DNA from: Lentzea xinjiangensis
GTDB taxonomy: Bacteria > Actinomycetota > Actinomycetes > Mycobacteriales > Pseudonocardiaceae
Length of the DNA: 64,000 nt
Direction: 5' to 3'
Assembly (NCBI RefSeq): GCF_900110955.1
Contig: NZ_FOFR01000002.1
Location: 496,001-560,000 of the forward strand
The notes under the pieces were generated by a model. That model was not told where the DNA came from and made no database searches. It saw only the letters and a program-made list of their open reading frames with translations. This document shows, one piece after another, positions 26,370-35,211 of this stretch. Position 1 is the stretch's first letter. Every line of letters starts with the position of its first letter. The translations under genes were made by a program, and so were the position numbers.

Positions 26370-27176
26370 TCAGGCTCCGGCGTATGGCAAGGGCACGACC
26401 AGGCACGGACCGCCGCTGTAGAGCCCCGCGTCGATCGCCAGCACCTTGTCGCCGGCGTAGACGAGTGGTCCGTCGATCTGGTCCGGCGGCACCCCGAGCT
26501 GGTCGGCGATGACGCTGTGGCCGTGCACGATCGTGGTGCCGCCGAGGGTCGCGAGCAGCTCGTCCGCGATTTCCGGCCCCTGGGGACCGCGGAAGGCGTA
26601 CCTGGTCGTCATCTTGCGCCAGCACTCCCACCACTCGACGAGGTCGTCGCTCTTGAGGACCTGCCGGACCGCCTCGTTGACCTCCTCGATCGAGGACCCC
26701 CATTCGAGGTAGGCCACCGTGTCGGAGTGCATCAGCAGGTGGTCGTCGCGCAGCTTCAGCACCGGCCGCGTCGTCAGCCACTCGACGTGGGCCTCGGTCA
26801 GCCGGTCCTGGTCGCTGCGCAGCCCGCCGTTGAGCAGCCAGCTCCGCGCGAACGACCGCGGCCCCATGCTGTCGGGCACCTGCTCGTCGCCGAACCGGTA
26901 CATGCCGAGCAGCAGGACCTCGTGGTTGCCGATCAGCGAGTTGACCGAGCCACCCGCCCGCGCCGCCTCCTCGCCGAGGCGCATGACCAGGTCGATCACG
27001 CCCACGCCGTCGGGTCCGCGGTCCACGAAGTCGCCGAGGAACCACAGCTCGGCCTCACCGCCGGTCCAGTGCCCCTCCTCGTCGCACAACTGTGCGGCGT
27101 GCAGCGCTCTGATCAGCTCGGCGAGGTGCCCGTGCACGTCGCCTACGACGTACATCGGGCGTCGATCCGTGTCCAC
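26370..27176 (-). CDS. Calcineurin-type metallophosphoesterase
   Basis: A 268-residue binuclear-metal phosphoesterase of the PPP/bis(5'-nucleosyl)tetraphosphatase-like group. The metal motifs are complete: VGDVHGH (residues about 11-17), [21 protein letters not shown] and VHGHS. Substrates could be phosphoproteins or dinucleoside polyphosphates. The start is GTG 27176. The acyl-CoA synthetase gene follows on the same strand. Confidence 0.9.
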   Translation of the reverse strand: MDTDRRPMYVVGDVHGHLAELIRALHAAQLCDEEGHWTGGEAELWFLGDFVDRGPDGVGVIDLVMRLGEEAARAGGSVNSLIGNHEVLLLGMYRFGDEQVPDSMGPRSFARSWLLNGGLRSDQDRLTEAHVEWLTTRPVLKLRDDHLLMHSDTVAYLEWGSSIEEVNEAVRQVLKSDDLVEWWECWRKMTTRYAFRGPQGPEIADELLATLGGTTIVHGHSVIADQLGVPPDQIDGPLVYAGDKVLAIDAGLYSGGPCLVVPLPYAGA

Positions 27177-27208
27177 CTCCGCGACGATAGGTGATGAACC
27201 CTCGCGCG

Positions 27209-28000
27209 TCAGTGGTCAGTCCAGTCGCCGAACGGGTCCGCGGAGTGACCGACGAGCTCCGCGATCGACTTGAGCACGCGCGTCGGGCGGTACGGGTACA
27301 TCTCGGCGTGCTCGGAGGTGAAGATGCCGGACAGCACGAGGATGGTCGACAGCCCCGCCTCCAGGCCCGAGCGCACGTCGGTGTCCATCCGGTCGCCGAT
27401 CATCAGCGCGTTCTCCGAGTGCGAGCCCAGCGCGCGCAGCGCCGACCGCATCATCAACGGGTTCGGCTTGCCCACGTAGTACGGCGCACGGCCGGTCGCG
27501 CGCTCGATCAACGCCGCCACGGCGCCGGTCGCGGGCAGCGAGCCCTCCCGCGACGGACCGGTCGCGTCCGGGTTGGTCGCGATGAACTTCGCGCCCTCCT
27601 CGACCAGGCGGATGGCCTTGGTGATGGCGGTGAAGCTGTAGGTCCGGGTCTCGCCGAGCACCACGTAGTCCGGGTCGCGGTCGGTCAGCACGTAGCCGAT
27701 CTCGTGCAGCGCGGTGGTGAGGCCCGCCTCGCCGATGACGAACGCGGAGCCGTTCGGGCGCTGCGAGTCGAGGAACTTGGCCGTGGCCAGCGCGGACGTC
27801 CAGATCGACGACTCCGGGATGTCCAGGCCGGTGCGCAGCAGACGCGCGCGCAGGTCCCGTGGCGTGTAGATGGAGTTGTTGGTGAGCACGAGGAACGGTG
27901 TGTCGGAAGCGCGCAGCTCCGCGACGAACTCATCGGCGCCGGGGATCAGGTGCTCCTCGTGCACGAGGACCCCGTCCATGTCCATCAAGTAGTGCCACAT
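27209..28000 (-). CDS. HAD-IIA phosphatase (NagD-like)
   Basis: A 263-residue HAD hydrolase of subclass IIA. The motifs are MDMDGVLVHEEHLIPGA (nucleophile Asp), FLVLTNNS, YVGKPNPLMM with the catalytic lysine, and MIGDRMDTDVRSGLEAG (metal acid residues). The large C2 cap lies between motifs II and III, as in NagD and p-nitrophenylphosphatases. The start is ATG 28000, three bases after the marR stop on the same strand. Confidence 0.92.
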   Translation of the reverse strand: MWHYLMDMDGVLVHEEHLIPGADEFVAELRASDTPFLVLTNNSIYTPRDLRARLLRTGLDIPESSIWTSALATAKFLDSQRPNGSAFVIGEAGLTTALHEIGYVLTDRDPDYVVLGETRTYSFTAITKAIRLVEEGAKFIATNPDATGPSREGSLPATGAVAALIERATGRAPYYVGKPNPLMMRSALRALGSHSENALMIGDRMDTDVRSGLEAGLSTILVLSGIFTSEHAEMYPYRPTRVLKSIAELVGHSADPFGDWTDH

Positions 28001-28003
28001 GGC

Positions 28004-28468
28004 CTAAGTATCGATCACGCGCCTGCGGAACGTCTCGGTCTGGAGCCTCAGGTAACGCTCGATCACCCGAAGTTCATCGGCGTCGAACTGCTCGAGCACC
28101 TCGACCATGCTGTCGCGGGCCTTCTCGAACGGGGCCCCGAACTTCTCCAGGTCACCGGGCGTGACCTCGACCAGGACCTTGCGGCGGTCGTGCGGGTCGC
28201 GGACGCGGCGGACGAAACCGGCCCGTTCGAGGCGGTCGATGACACCCGTGACGGCGCCGGTGGAGAGGCCGGAGAGCTCGGCGATGCGGCCGGCGGTCAG
28301 CGGTCCGTCCGCCCGCATGGCGAGGTCGAGGCACTTCTCGTCGGTCGCGGACAGGCCCATCTGCTCGGCGACCCGCGCGTGGAACATGACGGTGAGCGCG
28401 CTCTGCTCCCGCATGTACCAGGTGAACCTCTCCAGGGCATCAGGTTCCATGTCGAACATCTTAGCCAC
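28004..28468 (-). CDS. MarR-family transcriptional regulator
   Basis: A 154-residue winged-helix regulator with DGPLTAGRIAELSGLSTGAVTGVIDRLERAGFVRRV as the DNA-binding helices and DPHDRRKVLVEVT as the wing. The GTG at 28468 has AAGGA at a good distance; ATG codons at 28459 and 28450 are alternatives. It is the first gene of a minus-strand run with the HAD-IIA phosphatase and is divergent from moaA across 96 bases. A palindrome covers its start codon, so autoregulation is likely; control of moaA is possible. Confidence 0.9.
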   Translation of the reverse strand: MAKMFDMEPDALERFTWYMREQSALTVMFHARVAEQMGLSATDEKCLDLAMRADGPLTAGRIAELSGLSTGAVTGVIDRLERAGFVRRVRDPHDRRKVLVEVTPGDLEKFGAPFEKARDSMVEVLEQFDADELRVIERYLRLQTETFRRRVIDT

Positions 28469-28473
28469 TAAGA
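28459..28473. promoter_or_regulatory. Palindrome over the marR start codon
   Basis: TCTTAG-CCA-CTAAGA is a perfect 6-3-6 inverted repeat that contains the complement of the GTG start codon at 28468. It is a candidate operator for the MarR protein in the marR/moaA divergent gap. Confidence 0.5.
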
Positions 28474-28551
28474 CAATTCCTTGGAGGGATGCACCAAGGG
28501 ACAGAAAGTGAGAAACCTCGGTTGTGGAGTCACCTACAAGGAATTGTTCAT

Positions 28552-28564
28552 TAAGCTGAACAAG

Positions 28565-28565
<1 letters not shown>
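28552..28565 (+). promoter_or_regulatory. Leaderless-type promoter of moaA
   Basis: TAAGCT (28552-28557) fits the TANNNT -10 element and places the transcript start at or next to the GTG at 28565. There is no good ribosome binding site for that GTG, which also favours a leaderless mRNA. The element lies inside the inverted repeat GTTCA-TTAAGC-TGAAC (28546-28561), a candidate repressor site. Confidence 0.45.
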
Positions 28566-29619
<1,054 letters not shown>

Positions 29620-29623
<4 letters not shown>

Positions 29624-29895
29624 CCGTGACCTCTTCCGGGACCGCCGTGAAGATCCGCTACTTCGCGGGCGCGCGCGCCGCGGCCGGGGTGGCCGGCGAG
29701 GACCTGGTGCTCGACGCCGCGGAGCCCACCGTGGCGCTCGTGGTGAGCACCATCGGCGAACGCCACGGCTCCCGGCTCGGCAAGGTCCTCGCCGCGTCGA
29801 GCTTCCTGCTGGACGGCGTCGCGGTGCGCGACCCGGCGACGCCCGTGCCGGCGGGTTCTCAGCTCGACGTGCTGCCGCCGTTCGCGGGCGGCTGA
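29620..29895 (+). CDS. moaD: Molybdopterin synthase sulfur carrier subunit
   Basis: A 91-residue ubiquitin-like protein ending in the GG (PPFAGG) that becomes the thiocarboxylate sulfur donor for MoaE. The core KIRYFAGARAAAG and LLDGVAV fit the family. ATG 29620 overlaps the moaA stop by four bases, so the two are co-translated. Its last 37 bases overlap the 3' end of the convergent NB-ARC/TPR gene. Its partner MoaE is encoded about 4 kb away on the other strand. Confidence 0.94.
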
Positions 29896-32312
29896 GCCAG
29901 CACCTCGCGCAGCTCCCGGTCCCACAGGCGGCACTCCGTCTCCTCGGCGAGCGCCCGCGCCTCCCGAGCCGTGGCGTCCGCGGCGGCGTGGTCGCCGAGC
30001 GAGCGCTGGATGCCCGCCGTGATGACGAGCACGCGGACGAGGCGCACCCGCAGCTCGCCGCTCTCCGCGCGTTCTCTCGCCAGCCGCGCGAGCTTCAACG
30101 CCTCGGTGAGCTCTCCTGCCGCGTGGTGGTCGGCGGCGAGTCCGGCGAGGTTGTCGACCTCGCCGCGCAGGTAGCCGTTCTTGACGGCGATCGCGAGCCC
30201 TTCGCCGTGGGAGGCGAGCGCCCGGCTGACGTCGCCGAGCCCGCGGTGCGCGTCCCCGATGCTGTCGTGGAGGTCGGCCTCCTCCCGCTGCCTGCCTTCC
30301 TCCTGCGCGACCTCCAGCGTCTTCAGGAAGGCGTCCAGGGCCTCCTGGTACCGGCCGCGGCTCAACGCCGTGAGCGCGGTCGCCGAGTAGAAGCTCGTCC
30401 GGTGCGACAGTTCGGGCGGGAGCTGCGCCCGCAGCGCCGCGGCCTCCTCGACGGTCCGCGCGGCTTGGTCGAAGTCCCCCATCGTCTCGAACACCTCGAC
30501 CAAGGCGTCCAGCGCGAACAGCCGGGCGTGGGCCATCTCGGGACTCCCGGTGAGGTCGAGCGCGCGCCTGACGTTGGCGAGCGACGCGGACAGCGGACCC
30601 AGCTCCAGGTAGATGCCGCCCAGGTTGAACGCCGCGGCGATGTTGTCCGGCTGCCTCTCCCCGGCCTCGGTGAGGACCTGGACGCCCTCGCGCAGCCGGC
30701 CGAGCTCCCGGTAGGCGAGGCCGCTGTTGATCAGCAACGACACCAGCATCCGGTCGTCGGGGTGCTGCTTCAGCAGCGCCCGCGCCCGGCCGAACTCCAC
30801 GACCGCGTCCGCGAGCTGGCTCGCCGCGAAGTGGGCGAGGCCGACGCTGCCGTGCATGACGGCCTGCGCCAGCACGTCACCGGCTTGTTCCGCGGCCGCG
30901 AGACCCGCCCGCGCCGCCACGAACCAGTCGACGCGGTAGGAGTGGAAGTAGAAGTAGCCGCGCAGCATGTCCGCGAGCAGCCACGCCACCGGCGCGGCGC
31001 CGGCGTGCGGGATGGCGGCGACGATGTTGCCGCGCTCCGCGTCGAACCACGCGATCGCGGCCTCCTTGGTCGCGAACTCGTGCCGCGGGAGGTCGTCCGG
31101 CAGCGGCGGCAGCGGCATGCGGGCGAAGTCCGGGTTGATCGTCCTGGCCGCCGCCTCGGCGTTGAGGAGGTAGTAGTCGAGCAGCCTCGTGCGCGGTTCG
31201 CCCGTCGTCAGGCGCAGCGCGTACATGCGGATCAGGTCGTGCAGGCCGTACCTGTCCCCGTTGCGCTGCACCAGGTTCGCGGCGACGAGCTGCCGGAGCG
31301 GTTCGTCGGCCGGGCTCCCGAGCAACGCCGTCGCGGCCTCGGCACCGAAGTCCTGCCCCGGGATGAGCCCGAGCAACCGGAACAACCGGCGCGCGCGGGC
31401 GGGCTGGGCTTCGTAGGAGTGCTCGAACGCGGCGTCGACGGCCGCGTCGCCCTCGATCTCCAGCGCGCCCAGCCGGTCGTCACCGCGCAGGTCCGCCAGG
31501 TAGTCGACGAGGTGGCCGGCCGACACGTTCGCGGCGGCGATGCGCAACGCGAGCGGCAGGTGCGCGCAGAGCCGGACGAGCTCCGCGCGGTCGTCCGGCG
31601 AACCGGAGATCCGCATCCTGGTGAGGAGCTCCTGCGCCTCGTCCTCGGTGAACACGGCCACCTTGACCTGCTCGTACCCGGCGAAGTCCGCGCGGCTGGT
31701 GACGATCACCCGGCTGTTCGGGCCCGCGGGCAGCAGCGGGCCGATCAGGTCCGGCGTGGCGTTGTCGATGACCACGAGCACCGCGCGACCCGCCGTCATC
31801 CGCCCGAAGAGCTCCACCTGCGCGCTCAGCTCGACCGGGATGTCCTCGGCGCCGAGCGCGCGCAGGAACCGGTGCAGCGCCTGCTGCGGCGTCACCGTGG
31901 CGCCCTCGGCGAACGCGCGGAGGTTCACGTGCAACTGGCCGTCCGGGAACCGCTCGCTCAGCCGGTGCGCGACGTGGACGGCGAGCGAGGTCTTGCCGAC
32001 CCCCGGCGGCCCGGTGATCGCGAGCACCGGCGCCGTGCTGCCCAGCGCCGCGGCGATCTCGTCCGCGCGCCCGACGAAGTCCGGCAGGTCGGCGGGCAGC
32101 TGCCGGGGCCCCGGCCCGCGCAGCACCAGCCGGTAGCCACCGGGCTCGGTGACGACCTGCTCGGTGGCGCGCAGCCGCTGCACGAGGTTGCGCAACGCCT
32201 GCCGCGGGTTCGCGGGCAGCCGCTCGCCCCAGACGGCGTCGACCAGTGCGTCGAAGGGCACGGCCAAGCCCGGCCGGGAGGCGAGCGCCCGCCGGAGCGC
32301 GTCGATTCTCAT
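29859..32312 (-). CDS. AfsR/SARP-like regulator with NB-ARC ATPase and TPR repeats, no BTAD
   Basis: An 817-residue STAND-type regulator. Residues about 1-65 resemble an OmpR-type winged helix (LVDAVWGERLPANPRQALRN). An NB-ARC ATPase follows with P-loop ITGPPGVGKTSLAVHVA near 100 and VLVVIDNATPD as Walker B. The C-terminal half (about 420-800) consists of tetratricopeptide repeats. The BTAD domain found between the winged helix and NB-ARC in AfsR is missing. Such proteins couple ATP binding to transcription control. It overlaps moaD by 37 bases and is divergent from rpfA; its target is unknown. Confidence 0.85.
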   Translation of the reverse strand: MRIDALRRALASRPGLAVPFDALVDAVWGERLPANPRQALRNLVQRLRATEQVVTEPGGYRLVLRGPGPRQLPADLPDFVGRADEIAAALGSTAPVLAITGPPGVGKTSLAVHVAHRLSERFPDGQLHVNLRAFAEGATVTPQQALHRFLRALGAEDIPVELSAQVELFGRMTAGRAVLVVIDNATPDLIGPLLPAGPNSRVIVTSRADFAGYEQVKVAVFTEDEAQELLTRMRISGSPDDRAELVRLCAHLPLALRIAAANVSAGHLVDYLADLRGDDRLGALEIEGDAAVDAAFEHSYEAQPARARRLFRLLGLIPGQDFGAEAATALLGSPADEPLRQLVAANLVQRNGDRYGLHDLIRMYALRLTTGEPRTRLLDYYLLNAEAAARTINPDFARMPLPPLPDDLPRHEFATKEAAIAWFDAERGNIVAAIPHAGAAPVAWLLADMLRGYFYFHSYRVDWFVAARAGLAAAEQAGDVLAQAVMHGSVGLAHFAASQLADAVVEFGRARALLKQHPDDRMLVSLLINSGLAYRELGRLREGVQVLTEAGERQPDNIAAAFNLGGIYLELGPLSASLANVRRALDLTGSPEMAHARLFALDALVEVFETMGDFDQAARTVEEAAALRAQLPPELSHRTSFYSATALTALSRGRYQEALDAFLKTLEVAQEEGRQREEADLHDSIGDAHRGLGDVSRALASHGEGLAIAVKNGYLRGEVDNLAGLAADHHAAGELTEALKLARLARERAESGELRVRLVRVLVITAGIQRSLGDHAAADATAREARALAEETECRLWDRELREVLAQPPANGGSTSS

Positions 32313-32454
32313 GCTCCAGATCTTCGTCCCTCAGGCGTGTCCGGTGGGCTCGCGAATGGCCCAACGACCGTGAGCCACGCCTCACTTTCCGTGATTTGTC
32401 TCGGTCGATCTCAGAATGGAAACAGACCGATAACGTAGCCTTTGAGCTGCACTT

Positions 32455-32471
32455 TTGTAGCAATCCTACAA
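32455..32471. promoter_or_regulatory. Inverted repeat upstream of rpfA
   Basis: TTGTAG-CAATC-CTACAA is a perfect 6-5-6 inverted repeat in the 408-base gap between the divergent NB-ARC regulator gene and rpfA. It is a candidate operator for an unidentified dimeric regulator. Confidence 0.5.
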
Positions 32472-32487
32472 CGTTCCAAACCGTTAC

Positions 32488-32503
32488 TGTGATACCCGTC
32501 ACG
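32488..32503. promoter_or_regulatory. CRP/GlxR-type cAMP receptor protein box upstream of rpfA
   Basis: TGTGA-TACCCG-TCACG matches TGTGA-N6-TCACA at nine of ten consensus positions. In M. tuberculosis the CRP homologue Rv3676 activates rpfA, and Crp also acts on rpfA in Streptomyces. The box lies 217 bases before the ATG and just upstream of a candidate promoter (-10 TACGGT at 32539-32544) and of the riboswitch. Confidence 0.65.
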
Positions 32504-32545
32504 TGTCGAAACATTTGGAGAGCGCGCCGCCGGTTACGTACGGTC

Positions 32546-32705
32546 GCTCCTCGGCTGGCCCCGACCAGCCACGAGCACCACCGGAGGACCGACACCGAAC
32601 CCAGTCCGAGGGTTCTCCGGCACAAACCCCGAGCGAGAGAAACCGCCGGACTGGGACGCAGGAACGCACCGGGCCCCGAACCCGAGTTCCTGACCGCAGG
32701 TGTGG
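32546..32705 (+). promoter_or_regulatory. ydaO-type c-di-AMP riboswitch in the rpfA leader
   Basis: The 5'UTR segment ends in CCCCGAACCCGAG, then TTCCTGACCGCAGG, which strongly resembles the conserved 3' part of the ydaO motif (CCGAACCCGNCAGCUAACC...GCAGGC). Supporting helices are visible: GGCTGG/CCAGCC (32553-32570), CCCAGTCC/GGACTGGG (32600-32607 with 32647-32654) and AGGAAC/GTTCCT (32660-32691). Actinobacterial rpfA genes are a known location of this riboswitch, where c-di-AMP lowers expression. The exact 5' edge is uncertain. Confidence 0.72.
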
Positions 32706-32720
32706 TGGGACGAGAGGCAC

Positions 32721-33383
32721 ATGGCTTTCAACCGAGGCAAGCAGGGCAAGCAGGGTTCCGCCGCTCGCACTATCGCCAAGGTCGCGGTCGCCGGCATCAT
32801 CGCCGGTGCCCCTCTGGGCCTGGCCGTTGGCACCGCCAACGCCGCCCCTGGAATGGACTGGGACGCACTCGCGCAGTGCGAGGCCAGTGGCAACTGGGCC
32901 GCCAACACCGGCAACGGCTACTACGGCGGTCTCCAGTTCTCGATGCAGACGTGGAAGGGCCACGGCGGTGCGGGCAACCCCGCCAGCGCCTCCCGTGAGC
33001 AGCAGATCGCGGTGGCCGAGCGCGTGCTCGCCTCCCAGGGCGCGCAGGCCTGGCCGTCGTGCAGCAAGCGGATCGGCGCCTACCAGGGCCAGGCCCGCAA
33101 GACCGCCCCGGCCCAGCAGGCTCCGGCCCAGCAGCGCAAGGCGCAGCCGAAGCCGCAGCAGCAGCGCCAGGCCGCCGCGCCGGTGCAGCAGGCCCCGGTG
33201 GTGACGCTGGCGACCTCGAAGTCGAACCCGAACGGCAACTACGAGATCAAGGCGGGCGACACCCTGTCCAAGATCGCCGACGCGAACAAGGTCGCCGGCG
33301 GCTGGCAGGCCATCGTGGAGAAGAACAAGGACTTCGTCACGAACCCCGACCTGATCTTCCCGGGCCACAAGATCCTGATCTGA
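32721..33383 (+). CDS. rpfA: Resuscitation-promoting factor with LysM domain
   Basis: A 220-residue secreted peptidoglycan-cleaving enzyme that promotes exit from dormancy or spore germination. The signal peptide ends near residue 41 (TANA). The Rpf transglycosylase domain (about 44-118) has the catalytic glutamate E54 in LAQCEASGNW and the conserved GYYGGLQFSMQTW. A Gln/Ala/Pro-rich linker follows (about 122-165), then a C-terminal LysM domain (YEIKAGDTLSKIADANKV) for cell-wall binding. ATG 32721 is the start. Upstream are a CRP-type box and a c-di-AMP riboswitch; downstream is a hairpin terminator. Confidence 0.96.
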   Translation: MAFNRGKQGKQGSAARTIAKVAVAGIIAGAPLGLAVGTANAAPGMDWDALAQCEASGNWAANTGNGYYGGLQFSMQTWKGHGGAGNPASASREQQIAVAERVLASQGAQAWPSCSKRIGAYQGQARKTAPAQQAPAQQRKAQPKPQQQRQAAAPVQQAPVVTLATSKSNPNGNYEIKAGDTLSKIADANKVAGGWQAIVEKNKDFVTNPDLIFPGHKILI

Positions 33384-33435
33384 CCAGGACAGGCCGCACG
33401 AACCGCAGTCCCGCAGTCGTGGACTGACGCAGCTC

Positions 33436-33473
33436 CAGGGACCTCACCGCTCCCCCCGACGGTGAGGTCCCTG
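33436..33473 (+). terminator. Hairpin terminator of rpfA
   Basis: CAGGGACCTCACC and its perfect complement GGTGAGGTCCCTG form a 13-bp stem with a 12-base loop, 52 bases after the rpfA stop. Confidence 0.8.
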
Positions 33474-33489
33474 CCTGCGTTTCCGGGCA

Positions 33490-33815
33490 CGGGCCGGGGC
33501 CGGCCGGGCGCCGGTCGGGTCGCTTGCACGCGCGAGCCGGAAGCGGATGCCGGGAATGGCCGGTGTGTGAGTGGCCGGGAGGCCGGGCGAACGCGGGCCG
33601 GAGGCCGGGCGGGTGCGGGCCGAGAGGCCGAGCGGGTGGAGGCCGGGAGGCCGAGCGAACGCGGGCCGGAAGACCGAGCGGACACTGGCCGGGGGCCCGC
33701 TGGAACCGCACCCGACCGAAGCAAGCCGACCCGCACCACCAACCGGCCCCAGCCGACGCGCACCAGCCGGAGCGCACCAGCCGGAGCGCACCAGCCAACC
33801 GAGCCACCAGCCGCA
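33490..33815. repeat. Degenerate GC-rich repeat tract after rpfA
   Basis: Between the rpfA terminator and the convergent moaE gene there are about 330 bases of low-complexity DNA. The first part repeats GCGGGCCGGAGGCCGAGCG-like units with variation. The last part includes three tandem 14-base copies of GCGCACCAGCCGGA (33758-33799, third copy diverged). No gene with a ribosome binding site is seen on either strand. Confidence 0.75.
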
Positions 33816-33819
33816 CCGC

Positions 33820-34245
33820 TCAAGGACAGTTGACCCACTCGTCCGACCCGTCCGAGAACACCTGCCGCTTCCACACCGGCAACCGGGCCTTGACCTCGTC
33901 CACGAGGTCGGCGCACAACGAGAACGCCTCCCCCCGGTGCTCGGCGGCCACCGCGCAGGCCAGCGCCACGTCACCGATCTTCAACGGCCCGACCCGGTGC
34001 GACACGGCGATGCCGTGCACCCCGGGGTACCGGTCGGCGAGCGAGGCCACGACCTCGGTGACGACGTCATCGGCTGACGGGTGCGAGTGGTACTCGAGCT
34101 CCAGCACCGGGCGGCCGCCGTCGTGGTCGCGGACCACGCCGGAGAACGTCACCACCGCGCCGGCCCGGTCGGAGCCGACGAGCTCGGCGTGTTCCTCGAC
34201 CGACAGGGGTTCCTCGGTCACGACGGCCCGCAGCACGACGCCCAT
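33820..34245 (-). CDS. moaE: Molybdopterin synthase catalytic subunit
   Basis: A 141-residue large subunit of molybdopterin synthase, which inserts two sulfurs into precursor Z using MoaD thiocarboxylate. Family stretches are GAVVTFSGVVRDHDGGR, LEYHSHPSA, VSHRVGPLKIGDVAL and VKARLPVWKRQVFSDGSDEW with the catalytic lysines. ATG 34245 shares one base with the mog stop, so it is the last gene of the moaC-mog-moaE unit. It ends next to the repeat tract. Confidence 0.95.
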   Translation of the reverse strand: MGVVLRAVVTEEPLSVEEHAELVGSDRAGAVVTFSGVVRDHDGGRPVLELEYHSHPSADDVVTEVVASLADRYPGVHGIAVSHRVGPLKIGDVALACAVAAEHRGEAFSLCADLVDEVKARLPVWKRQVFSDGSDEWVNCP

Positions 34246-34712
34246 CAGTGGTCACCTCCACGCAGTTGGTCCAGCGCATGCTCCACCACGGTGGACAGCA
34301 CGTCGAGGCCGTCGCGCACCCCTCCGGTGGACCCGGGCAGGTTGACGATCAGCGTCCGGCCGGCGACTCCCGCCACGCCGCGCGAGAGCACGGAGCCGGG
34401 CACCCTCGGCCAGCCGGACGTGCGGATGACGTCGGCCAGGCCCGGCACCTCGTAGTCCAGCACCGCGCGGGTGGCCTCGGGGGTCTTGTCGGTCGGGTTG
34501 ATGCCGGTGCCGCCGGTGGTCAGCACGAGGTCCGCACCGGAGGCGACCGCGGCGGCCAGCGCCTCGCGGACCGGTTCGCCGTCCGGCACGACGACCGGGG
34601 AGGAGACCGAGAAGCCCCGGTCGGTCAGCCAGGCGACGATCAGCGGTCCGCTGCGGTCCTCGTAGACCCCGGCCGCGGCGCGGTTGGAGGCCGTGATCAC
34701 CACCGCCTTCAC
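34245..34712 (-). CDS. mog: MogA/MoaB-family molybdopterin adenylyltransferase
   Basis: A 155-residue MoCF-domain protein that adenylates molybdopterin before molybdate insertion. [17 protein letters not shown] is the signature segment and [17 protein letters not shown] the C-terminal motif. The GTG at 34712 overlaps the moaC stop (GTGA) and the stop touches moaE. In M. tuberculosis the same order moaC2-mog-moaE2 is found. The name mog versus moaB is a matter of convention here. Confidence 0.92.
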   Translation of the reverse strand: MKAVVITASNRAAAGVYEDRSGPLIVAWLTDRGFSVSSPVVVPDGEPVREALAAAVASGADLVLTTGGTGINPTDKTPEATRAVLDYEVPGLADVIRTSGWPRVPGSVLSRGVAGVAGRTLIVNLPGSTGGVRDGLDVLSTVVEHALDQLRGGDH

Positions 34713-35182
34713 GGGCGCACCCACAGACCGGACTTGCCGCCCTCCTTGCGCTCGACCCTGACCGCGTCGAGCGAGGCGGCCGGGTCGACCGCCTTCACCA
34801 TGTCGTGCAGGGTGAGCCCGGCGACGGAGACGGCGGTCAGCGCCTCCATCTCCACGCCGGTGCGGTCGGTGGTGCGCACCGTGGCCGTGATCTGCACGGC
34901 CGAGTCGGCCAGGGCCAGGTCCACGACCACCGACGACAGCGCGATCGGGTGGCACAGCGGCACGAGCTCCGAGGTGCGCTTGGCCGCCATGATGCCCGCG
35001 ATGCGGGCGGTGGCCAGCGCGTCGCCCTTGGGCAGGCCGTCGCTGCCGAGCAGCGCCACCACCTCGGCGGTCGTGTGCAGGACGCCGGTGGCCACGGCCG
35101 TCCGGGTGGTCTGCTCCTTGCCGGAGACGTCGACCATGCGGGCCGCGCCTTGGGAGTCCAGGTGGGTGAACTGCTTGGTCAT
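34709..35182 (-). CDS. moaC: Cyclic pyranopterin monophosphate synthase
   Basis: A 157-residue enzyme that rearranges the MoaA product to cyclic pyranopterin monophosphate. The active-site segments [35 protein letters not shown] and [20 protein letters not shown](V)KAVD are intact. ATG 35182 is the start. It is the first gene of moaC-mog-moaE and lies 29 bases after the malic enzyme stop on the same strand, so it may share that transcript. Confidence 0.96.
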   Translation of the reverse strand: MTKQFTHLDSQGAARMVDVSGKEQTTRTAVATGVLHTTAEVVALLGSDGLPKGDALATARIAGIMAAKRTSELVPLCHPIALSSVVVDLALADSAVQITATVRTTDRTGVEMEALTAVSVAGLTLHDMVKAVDPAASLDAVRVERKEGGKSGLWVRP

Positions 35183-35211
35183 GCCTCGATCGTATGCCCG
35201 GCTCCGGCCTC

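Noticed and set aside
26395-27045. Extension of the acyl-CoA synthetase frame to a 766-residue protein
   Set aside because: The added N-terminal part is the shadow of the metallophosphoesterase gene; the ATG at 26355 starts the enzyme properly.
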